From an uncultured Prevotella sp. (GTDB lineage: Bacteria > Bacteroidota > Bacteroidia > Bacteroidales > Bacteroidaceae): a stretch of 7,180 bases of DNA. The position numbers and the translations under genes are program-made. This document shows, piece by piece, positions 1-5,226 of the stretch. Under the pieces are notes generated by a model. That model was not told the origin of the DNA. It searched no databases and saw nothing but the letters and a program-made list of their open reading frames with translations. The DNA lies in NCBI GenBank assembly GCA_900319895.1, contig ONQK01000119.1, positions 1 to 7,180 of the forward strand. The letters run 5' to 3'. Position 1 is the stretch's first letter, and the number at the start of each line of letters is the position of its first letter.

Positions 1-41
1 CTAAAAAAAGAAGTTGACATACAGTTACTCATTTTCACTCG

Positions 42-49
42 CAAATATA
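42..49 (-). promoter_or_regulatory. Candidate leftward Bacteroidetes -7 promoter box
   Basis: Read on the minus strand the eight bases are TATATTTG, an exact match to the Bacteroidetes primary sigma factor -7 consensus TAnnTTTG. I see no clear TTTG -33 element at the usual spacing, and chance matches are likely in AT-rich DNA. If real, transcription would start near base 36 and run leftward out of the window into a gene divergent from nrdD. Confidence 0.35.
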
Positions 50-229
50 CATATTTTTATTGTAAATACCCCTCACTTTTCGCGCCCTTTTCTAAAAAAC
101 CACCTTTTTTTCAGTTATCATTCTTATTTTCAGCAAAATAAAGACATCGTCCACAATCTCGAACAATCGAAAAAAGATATTTTTAAAAAAAAATCACCAC
201 AACACCATACAACTTTTGATAAATTTTCT

Positions 230-237
230 TACCTTTG
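230..237 (+). promoter_or_regulatory. Candidate nrdD -7 promoter box
   Basis: TACCTTTG matches the Bacteroidetes -7 consensus TAnnTTTG. A TTTG lies at 215-218, but the 11-base gap is shorter than the roughly 20 bases expected for a -33 box, so the upstream element is uncertain. The predicted start near 244 would give nrdDG a leader of about 110 bases containing the 304-343 hairpin. Confidence 0.5.
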
Positions 238-303
238 CAATCAGTAATAATTTTCAAAAACGAAAACAGATGACAAAATTTTATGACAACAAGTTTACCA
301 AAA

Positions 304-343
304 TGGAAAACTTTTTCAAAAAAATAAAGTCAAAAGTTTTCCA
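304..343 (+). promoter_or_regulatory. Perfect 12-bp inverted repeat in the nrdD leader
   Basis: Bases 304-315 (TGGAAAACTTTT) are exactly complementary to 332-343, with a 16-base A-rich loop. The hairpin ends 12 bases before the nrdD ATG, so as RNA it could affect ribosome access. As DNA it could be a palindromic operator for a dimeric regulator. No U-run follows directly, so it is not a classical intrinsic terminator. I do not see the NrdR-box consensus in it. Function is inferred from position only. Confidence 0.5.
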
Positions 344-355
344 AAACGAAACTCT

Positions 356-2470
356 ATGGAAATAAAAAATTTTACCATTACAAAGCGAGACGGCTCAAAA
401 GACAGCTTTAGTCTTGACAAAATCATGAATGCCATCATCAAGGCGTTCAAGTCTGTTAACAAACCTGCGAATCTTGGAACTATATCCAAGATTATCAATC
501 ACTTAGACATACACGACGAGATTACCGTCGAGGACATCCAGAACCAGGTTGAGATAGCCCTTATGCGCGAGGAGCACTACGATGCAGCAAAGTCGTTCAT
601 GCTCTATCGGCAAGCCCACAGTGAGGACCGCGACACTTTGGACAAGTTGAACTTTTTGGCAAACTACAGCGATGCGACAAATGCAGCAAGTGGTTCGAAA
701 TATGACGCCAATGCCAATGTCGAGAACAAGAACATTGCCACTTTGATTGGAGAACTGCCCAAGTCAAATTTCATTCGGCTCAACAGGCGCTTGCTCGTCA
801 ATCGGATAAAAAAGATGTACGGTAAGGAGTTGGCCGATGAATACATCGACAAGTTGACACACCACTTTATATATAAGAACGACGAGACCAGTCTTGCCAA
901 CTATTGTGCATCCATCACCATGTACCCCTGGCTCATCGGCGGCACGAGCTCCATCGGCGGCAATTCAACAGCACCAACCAACCTCAAATCGTTCTGCGGC
1001 GGCTTTGTCAACATGGTGTTCATGGTCTCCAGCATGCTCTCAGGTGCCTGTGCCACCCCAGAGTTCCTCATGTACTTGAACTATTTCATCGGCATGGAAT
1101 ACGGCAAGGACTATTGGAAAACGCCGGAAAAAGTGGTAGACCTGTCAATTAAGCAACGCTCTATCGACAAGATGATTACAGACTGCTTTGAGCAGATTGT
1201 CTACTCCATCAACCAGCCCACTGGCGCGCGCAACTACCAAGCTGTCTTCTGGAACATTGCCTATTACGACAAATTTTACTTCGAAAGCATTTTCGGGGAA
1301 TTCTTCTTCCCCGACGGCAGCAAGCCCGACTGGGACGGTTTGTCATGGCTACAAAAACGGTTCATGAAATGGTTTAACCAAGAGCGCACGAAGGCTGTAC
1401 TCACCTTCCCTGTCGAGACCATGGCGCTGCTGACCAAAGACGGGAAATGCCTGGACGAAGACTGGGGCGCTTTTACTGCCGAAATGTATGCGGAGGGCCA
1501 TTCTTTCTTCACCTACATGAGCGACAATGCAGACTCGCTGAGTTCTTGCTGCCGCCTGCGCAACGAGATTCAAGACAACGGGTTCAGCTACACCCTAGGA
1601 GCCGGCGGCGTCTCCACCGGTTCTAAGAGCGTTCTCACCATTAACCTCAACCGTTGCATTCAATATGCTGTAAACAACAAGCTTGACTACAAAGCATACC
1701 TTAGCGATGTGGTGGACCTTTGCCACAAAGTGCAATTGGCATACAATGAGAACTTAAAAGACTTGCAGAAAAACGGCATGCTGCCTCTATTCGATGCGGG
1801 CTACATCAACATCGGCCGCCAATACCTGACCATCGGCATCAACGGCTTGGTAGAGGCCGCAGAGTTCATGGGATTAGACATAACGCCCAACGACGACTAC
1901 AAGCACTTCGTACAAGAAATACTCGGCATCATTGAAAAATTCAACCAGCAGTACCGCACCAAGGACATACTCTTCAACTGCGAGATGATTCCTGCCGAAA
2001 ACGTCGGCGTAAAGCATGCGAAATGGGATCGTGAAGACGGATTTTTCGTGCCACGCGATTGCTACAACAGCTACTTCTACGTCGTTGAGGATGAGAGCCT
2101 GACCATTGACGAGAAGTTCAAATTGCACGGCGCGCCGTACATAGAGCATCTCACTGGCGGCAGCGCGCTACACATGAATCTGGAAGAGCATCTCTCAAAA
2201 GAGCAATACGAAAAACTGCTATCTATTGCGGCAAAAGAAGGATGCAACTATTTCACCTTCAACATCCCCAATACGATTTGCAACGACTGCGGAACCATCG
2301 ACAAACGATATTTAAAAGAATGTCCGCATTGTCATTCCAAGAACATCGACTACATGACCCGCATCATCGGCTATCTCAAACGAGTGAGCAACTTCTCCGC
2401 TTCACGCCAAGAAGAAGCCTCCCGCCGATATTATGCTACGGTTCAAAAATTCGTGGCCAAAGATGCTTAA
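356..2470 (+). CDS. nrdD: Anaerobic (class III) ribonucleoside-triphosphate reductase, catalytic subunit
   Basis: NrdD reduces ribonucleoside triphosphates to dNTPs under anoxia by glycyl-radical chemistry in the cytoplasm, usually with formate as reductant. The 704-aa length fits the family (E. coli about 712). An ATP-cone allosteric domain opens the protein (KRDGSKDSFSLDKIMNAI, about residues 10-27). The catalytic barrel carries Cys214 in SFCGG and a Cys398-Cys399 pair in SSCCRLRNE, where family members place active-site cysteines including the thiyl-radical residue. The C-terminus has the zinc site Cys642, Cys645, Cys656, Cys659 (two CxxC pairs) and the glycyl-radical loop RIIGY with Gly672. 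The ATG at 356 puts the ATP cone at the very N-terminus. Its stop overlaps the nrdG start by 8 bases. Nothing is truncated or missing. Confidence 0.97.
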   Translation: MEIKNFTITKRDGSKDSFSLDKIMNAIIKAFKSVNKPANLGTISKIINHLDIHDEITVEDIQNQVEIALMREEHYDAAKSFMLYRQAHSEDRDTLDKLNFLANYSDATNAASGSKYDANANVENKNIATLIGELPKSNFIRLNRRLLVNRIKKMYGKELADEYIDKLTHHFIYKNDETSLANYCASITMYPWLIGGTSSIGGNSTAPTNLKSFCGGFVNMVFMVSSMLSGACATPEFLMYLNYFIGMEYGKDYWKTPEKVVDLSIKQRSIDKMITDCFEQIVYSINQPTGARNYQAVFWNIAYYDKFYFESIFGEFFFPDGSKPDWDGLSWLQKRFMKWFNQERTKAVLTFPVETMALLTKDGKCLDEDWGAFTAEMYAEGHSFFTYMSDNADSLSSCCRLRNEIQDNGFSYTLGAGGVSTGSKSVLTINLNRCIQYAVNNKLDYKAYLSDVVDLCHKVQLAYNENLKDLQKNGMLPLFDAGYINIGRQYLTIGINGLVEAAEFMGLDITPNDDYKHFVQEILGIIEKFNQQYRTKDILFNCEMIPAENVGVKHAKWDREDGFFVPRDCYNSYFYVVEDESLTIDEKFKLHGAPYIEHLTGGSALHMNLEEHLSKEQYEKLLSIAAKEGCNYFTFNIPNTICNDCGTIDKRYLKECPHCHSKNIDYMTRIIGYLKRVSNFSASRQEEASRRYYATVQKFVAKDA

Positions 2471-2927
2471 ATACGTCAATACAGGCATTGTCTTCCAAGA
2501 AATTCCTGACGAGGTGACACTTGCCATCAACATCTCAAGTTGTCCCTGCCGTTGCCCAGGATGCCACAGCCCATATCTTTGGGGCGACGTCGGCGAGCCG
2601 CTGACCACCGACGTGCTGGACCAGCTCATCGGCAAGTACGACAGCAGCATCTCGTGCATCGCCTTCATGGGTGGAGATGCCGAACCCTCTTATGTCAACG
2701 AACTGGCAAAGTATATTCATCAGAAACACCCTGCCTACAAAGTGGGATGGTACAGCGGGCGCATCCGTATCACACCAGCCATTGACAAGCAGGACTTCGA
2801 CTACATCAAAATCGGCCCATACATCGAGCATTTAGGGAGCCTCAAAGAGCGGACCACCAACCAAAAGCTCTTTAAAAAAGGAGTAGACGGAACTTTTGAG
2901 AATATTACTTCCAGATTCTGGAAATAG
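2463..2927 (+). CDS. nrdG: Anaerobic ribonucleotide reductase activating protein (radical SAM)
   Basis: NrdG binds a [4Fe-4S] cluster and S-adenosylmethionine and generates the glycyl radical on NrdD. From the ATG at 2463 the protein is 154 aa, the usual NrdG size. The cluster motif CX3CX2C is Cys27, Cys31, Cys34 (CPCRCPGCH) with an extra Cys29 inside the spacer. FMGGDAEP (about 78-85) corresponds to the glycine-rich SAM-binding strand. The TTNQKLF segment near the C-terminus is typical of Bacteroidetes NrdG. An in-frame ATG at 2433 would add ten residues (MLRFKNSWPK) lying wholly inside the nrdD end. I prefer 2463, which gives an 8-base overlap with nrdD and suggests translational coupling. 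Confidence 0.95.
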   Translation: MLKYVNTGIVFQEIPDEVTLAINISSCPCRCPGCHSPYLWGDVGEPLTTDVLDQLIGKYDSSISCIAFMGGDAEPSYVNELAKYIHQKHPAYKVGWYSGRIRITPAIDKQDFDYIKIGPYIEHLGSLKERTTNQKLFKKGVDGTFENITSRFWK

Positions 2928-2965
2928 ATAAAATTATCACACTAGAAAAAGCCTATATTTCTTTG

Positions 2966-3005
2966 TTGTCGGCGCAAGATCGGGAGGTTTTGTGCCGACA
3001 ATTTT
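2966..3005 (+). terminator. Intrinsic terminator of nrdDG
   Basis: Bases 2966-2977 (TTGTCGGCGCAA) pair with 2990-3001 over 12 bp with one G-U wobble. The loop is 12 bases and TTTT follows at 3002-3005. It starts 38 bases after the nrdG stop. The U-run is short but the stem is stable, so termination here is likely. Confidence 0.75.
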
Positions 3006-3070
3006 CATAAAAAGGACAAAGGGAGGGCGTCATACATGCCAAGAAGTCGTACCAACAAGAGCACAATTAA

Positions 3071-3112
3071 CGCCTGAAGCCCGTCCGACTGGATGCCGGC
3101 ATGCCTCAGGCG
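3071..3112. other. Inverted repeat in the convergent nrdG / hydrolase spacer
   Basis: CGCCTGA at 3071-3077 is exactly repeated in inverse orientation at 3106-3112. The interior contains the self-complementary ATGCCGGCAT. It lies about 60 bases past the hydrolase stop on that gene's strand and could be part of its 3' end. No U-tract follows on the minus strand, so its role is unclear. Confidence 0.3.
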
Positions 3113-3120
3113 CTATTTTC

Positions 3121-3156
3121 AAGGGCGTTTTCCTCCCTTTCGGCGGGAAACGCCTT
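3121..3156 (-). terminator. Possible terminator hairpin of the Ntn hydrolase gene
   Basis: Seven bp pair directly (GGCGTTT with AAACGCC). The stem extends outward by two A-T pairs past a one-base bulge and inward through an imperfect C/G-rich part to a small loop (GAAA on the minus strand). It begins 16 bases beyond the hydrolase stop codon. The minus-strand sequence after the stem lacks a clear U-run, so it is a weak intrinsic terminator or a 3'-end stabilising hairpin. Confidence 0.4.
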
Positions 3157-3172
3157 GTCGCGCTGCTCAAAA

Positions 3173-4405
3173 CTATTTCAAGACAGCATACTTTTCAGCC
3201 ACGAACTGGTCTATCCAGTCATAAAATTCATCCATCGACTTACTTTTCTTGCCTTTTTTACGCCATAGGGCGAGTGCGGCCTCGCCACGGTCCAAGACTT
3301 CATCTTCAATCGGACGGATACGTTGCAGCAAGCCCGTCTGCCGCTTATTGATCAGCTTTCCCAGGTCGATATACGACTCTTTGCTGCCAGTTTTCAGGCA
3401 ATAGACTTTCTTTTTCAATGTCATTCCCAACTCGCACAGCGGCGCGACATTTTCGGCGTTGCGCATCACCATTTTCGGCAGTTTCCCCGACGGCAAGAGC
3501 ACCAACGGCATGGCCACCGTAGTCAAGGGCCATCCGCAAATGGTCCAGCTCACAGTGTTGATGGCAGGCTCGCCTTTCGCGACACCCTGCACCAGAATGG
3601 CAGAAGAAGTGGAATAGCGGCAAATCAAGTCTTGCGTTGAAAACATTCGCGCCTTTGAATCGTCCTCGGGCATAAAGTCATACATGTCTATTTTTGTCAG
3701 CCCATTAACCAAGTATCTCGGAATCTCCGTCAACAAATGACGGCAATTGATGTTATCATCGGCCTCTGCCATTTCCATGAAATCATTTATGGCACAATAG
3801 CGCTCCACGCCCTTGTCGAACTCCCGGTCTCCCGTCATGCCATGGTTCGTCCGCATCAGATAGCCCTTTGGCGCCACGGCAGGATCGTTGACATCGAATT
3901 TGACATAATTGAAATTGCCCGTCTCATAATAGGCACAGCCGCCGTGCGCGTCCAGTACGCCAAAATTCGAGTTCACCTGCCTTGGGCGGGGAAAAGTGTC
4001 CAACAAATTTTCAAAGTCTTTCAACGAGCTACACACCTCAAGTGCACGGCGCATGAAAATGCCGTCTCCGTCAGTGTCGTCGCCATTGTGCCCGTTCAGG
4101 TTGAAGGCCGCCGTGTTGATAATGGCAAAGCCCTTTTCGTTATGCCCTCCCCAAACATTTTCGTTCTTCAGGTCATCATCATTCAGCAGTGCCACAAACC
4201 TGTACCGCTCGCCCTGGATGACCTGCATGGCATTGCCGAGGGTGCCGGTGTCCCGGTTCTTGAAAATCAGCGGCCGGCCGTCCTTGGTGATGCGTCCGGA
4301 AACGATGACCGATGTACAGGCAAAGGCGTGCGCCGTCAGCAGCGAAACCATCCCGAGTACTAAAAATCTGCGTGAGAAAAAACTCACCAATCTCTTTCTT
4401 TTCAT
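3173..4405 (-). CDS. Secreted Ntn hydrolase, choloylglycine hydrolase / C45 acyltransferase-like
   Basis: This 410-aa protein looks like the linear-amide C-N hydrolases of the N-terminal-nucleophile fold (bile salt hydrolase, penicillin V acylase and C45 acyltransferase relatives). Residues 1-29 form a signal peptide: basic MKRKR, a hydrophobic core, then AFA before Cys30. Cleavage there would expose Cys30 as the catalytic N-terminal nucleophile of CTSVIVSG. Further family-like blocks are DGRPLIFKNRDT (42-53, Arg51 and Asp52), GFAIINTAAFN (92-102) and NFGVLDAHGG (147-156). The -3/-1 residues fit signal peptidase I better than a lipobox, implying a periplasmic or secreted enzyme. An acidic stretch DDTDGDG (109-115) resembles a calcium-binding loop. 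The substrate cannot be read from sequence; bile salts, acyl-amino acids and other N-acyl amides are all possible. Confidence 0.85.
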   Translation of the reverse strand: MKRKRLVSFFSRRFLVLGMVSLLTAHAFACTSVIVSGRITKDGRPLIFKNRDTGTLGNAMQVIQGERYRFVALLNDDDLKNENVWGGHNEKGFAIINTAAFNLNGHNGDDTDGDGIFMRRALEVCSSLKDFENLLDTFPRPRQVNSNFGVLDAHGGCAYYETGNFNYVKFDVNDPAVAPKGYLMRTNHGMTGDREFDKGVERYCAINDFMEMAEADDNINCRHLLTEIPRYLVNGLTKIDMYDFMPEDDSKARMFSTQDLICRYSTSSAILVQGVAKGEPAINTVSWTICGWPLTTVAMPLVLLPSGKLPKMVMRNAENVAPLCELGMTLKKKVYCLKTGSKESYIDLGKLINKRQTGLLQRIRPIEDEVLDRGEAALALWRKKGKKSKSMDEFYDWIDQFVAEKYAVLK

Positions 4406-4455
4406 GATATTGAACTTTATGTCATTGATTTTTAATGTCAGACAATATTTGTATG

Positions 4456-4463
4456 CAAAAATA
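4456..4463 (-). promoter_or_regulatory. Candidate -7 promoter box of the Ntn hydrolase gene
   Basis: On the minus strand this reads TATTTTTG, a full match to TAnnTTTG. Initiation would fall near 4450, giving a leader of about 45 bases before the ATG at 4405. The upstream DNA is T-rich but has no clear TTTG -33 box at standard spacing. Position and orientation fit the hydrolase gene well. Confidence 0.5.
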
Positions 4464-4557
4464 CAAAACTTTTTGAGAAAAAATGCGAAAAAACAGCCAG
4501 CGGCAACATTTTTCCCATTATTTCTGCCCCAAAAAATTTTTTTTGCGAAATATTTTT

Positions 4558-4565
4558 TATTTTTG
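4558..4565 (+). promoter_or_regulatory. Candidate rightward -7 promoter box for the small protein / lipoprotein unit
   Basis: TATTTTTG on the plus strand matches TAnnTTTG. A TTTG at 4542-4545 is 12 bases upstream, closer than the usual -33 spacing. If used, the transcript would begin near 4572 and carry a leader of about 320 bases containing the whole inverted-repeat element. I found no better match nearer the ATG at 4896. The surrounding T-rich DNA makes chance matches likely. Confidence 0.35.
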
Positions 4566-4650
4566 CGACAAAATAAGACTATAGGATCTGCCTATTTATG
4601 AACTAAAACGATTGCCTATGTAACAAAACGGAAAGAATGGAATAAAAATA

Positions 4651-4817
4651 GAAGCGTTTGCCTTGCGTTCTTGCTATCTTAAATCGCCAATTCAAGAAAC
4701 TGTCAAAGAAAAGCAGTTCAAACGCTCATTTCGCATCGGCGTGGACCTTTGCTCGTGGATGACAGCAGGTATTTGGCGATACCTAGATAGCATAGACGTA
4801 GCAATGTGTCCACGCCT
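4651..4817. repeat. Interlocked inverted-repeat element (two related hairpin modules, head to head)
   Basis: Three inverted-repeat pairs interleave. Pair A is AGCGTTTG 4653-4660 with 4719-4726 (8 bp). Pair B is 4672-4690 with 4773-4792, two 8-bp blocks around a small internal loop. Pair C is GGCGTGGAC 4738-4746 with 4808-4816 (9 bp). A further 6-bp hairpin with one G-U pair lies at 4698-4718. The order A1-B1-A2-C1-B2-C2 cannot fold as simple nested stems. The left module (4653-4726) resembles the reverse complement of the right one (4738-4816): TGCTATCT, ATCGCCAA, CTGTCA and the GCGT ends recur in order. This suggests an inverted duplication or a dispersed palindromic element, perhaps transcribed in the leader of the next gene. 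I have a vague memory of similar short sequences scattered in Bacteroidales intergenic regions, which I cannot verify here. Confidence 0.65.
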
Positions 4818-4895
4818 TCATGATGACATGAAAAAACACAGACGAAGGGAAGATGACTTTTTATCATTTTTTTAATTCACAAAACTCTAATTTTA

Positions 4896-5165
4896 ATGAA
4901 AGCAACAACAAGACAAGAAGTATCGGCGAGGCGTGTCTATTCACCTCCAATTTCACGGCTCTGCCCTGCCGCCGACACTGCATTTCTGCTGACGGTATCG
5001 TCGCACGGAGGCAGTCACAACTCCACAAACCAAGACTCGGGCGGGCACGCCGGGGCCAACGACGGCAATGGAGGCGGGACAGGACACGACAATGCAGAAA
5101 ACGGTGGCGACATAGGCAACGAGATACCTGCAAAAGCTTTTTTCGAGTGGGACGAGTCATTGTAG
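4896..5165 (+). CDS. Small Gly/Asn/Asp/His-rich hypothetical protein upstream of a surface lipoprotein
   Basis: This 89-aa protein has no family I can name firmly. Residues 1-36 are basic and then hydrophobic: a VYSPP motif at 14-18 and TAFLLTVSS at 28-36. Residues 37-76 are a low-complexity linker with 13 glycines, four histidines and many Asn/Asp. The end is IPAKAFFEWDESL, acidic and aromatic. This plan (Y-x-P near the start, a short LL..S segment, a Gly/Asp-rich middle, an AK-F-WDE tail) resembles small uncharacterised Bacteroidales proteins that I recall. There is no classical signal peptide or lipobox. The ATG at 4896 is preceded by A/T-rich sequence as usual in this phylum. The gene ends 61 bases before the lipoprotein start on the same strand, so co-transcription is likely. 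Function unknown. Confidence 0.65.
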   Translation: MKATTRQEVSARRVYSPPISRLCPAADTAFLLTVSSHGGSHNSTNQDSGGHAGANDGNGGGTGHDNAENGGDIGNEIPAKAFFEWDESL

Positions 5166-5226
5166 AACCCATGGCCACTTTTAATTAATGATTTAACAAA
5201 AAAACTATTATTCTAACATCAAAAAC

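Larger units (their letters stand above)
1..355. other. AT-rich intergenic region upstream of nrdD
   Basis: This 355-base stretch holds no convincing gene. It is strongly AT-rich with many A and T runs. The one sizeable open frame (14-247, plus) has a TTG start, low-complexity composition (F, H, S, K, N) and no recognisable family, so I treat it as chance. The region carries a candidate leftward -7 box (42-49), a candidate rightward -7 box (230-237) and a perfect hairpin (304-343). The arrangement suggests a divergent promoter region serving nrdD to the right and an unseen gene off the left edge. Confidence 0.6.
4406..4895. other. 490-base divergent intergenic region
   Basis: This gap separates the leftward hydrolase gene from the rightward small-protein gene. 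Its left half (to about 4650) is extremely AT-rich and carries candidate -7 boxes facing left (4456-4463) and right (4558-4565). Its right half holds the interlocked inverted-repeat element (4651-4817), which has more balanced composition, then an AT-rich run to the next ATG. An open frame on the plus strand through the element (4663-4875) starts with TTG, matches no family I recognise and is built from the repeat arms, so I do not call it. Confidence 0.6.

Noticed and set aside
14..19. TTGACA resembling a sigma-70 -35 box
   Set aside because: The Bacteroidetes primary sigma factor uses TTTG / TAnnTTTG, and no matching -10 element is properly spaced.
14..247. 77-aa open frame on the plus strand in the AT-rich region
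   Set aside because: TTG start, biased low-complexity composition, no recognisable domain, and it overlaps the candidate nrdD promoter box.
3737..4363. 208-aa plus-strand frame, and the 3996-4601 frame
   Set aside because: Both are antisense to the well-supported Ntn hydrolase, which has a signal peptide and family motifs. They are shadows of its codon bias.
4653..4726. tRNA-like fold (8-bp closing stem, TTCAAA near the 3' end)
   Set aside because: The internal arms do not fit D, anticodon and T stems, and the TTCAAA overlaps the closing stem. It is better explained as a hairpin module of the repeat.
4663..4875. 70-aa open frame on the plus strand
   Set aside because: It starts with TTG, lies across the interlocked inverted repeats that dictate most of its sequence, and resembles no family I know. 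The repeat explains the region better.
4896..5165. RiPP or bacteriocin precursor with a double-glycine leader (SSHGG)
   Set aside because: The residues before the GG do not match a typical leader, and no maturation or peptidase-transporter gene is visible in the window. The idea stays speculative.
4864..5178. 104-aa minus-strand and 111-aa plus-strand frames over the small-protein gene
   Set aside because: Arg- and Cys-rich translations typical of the wrong frame. The 4896-5165 frame has a sensible domain plan and tail.
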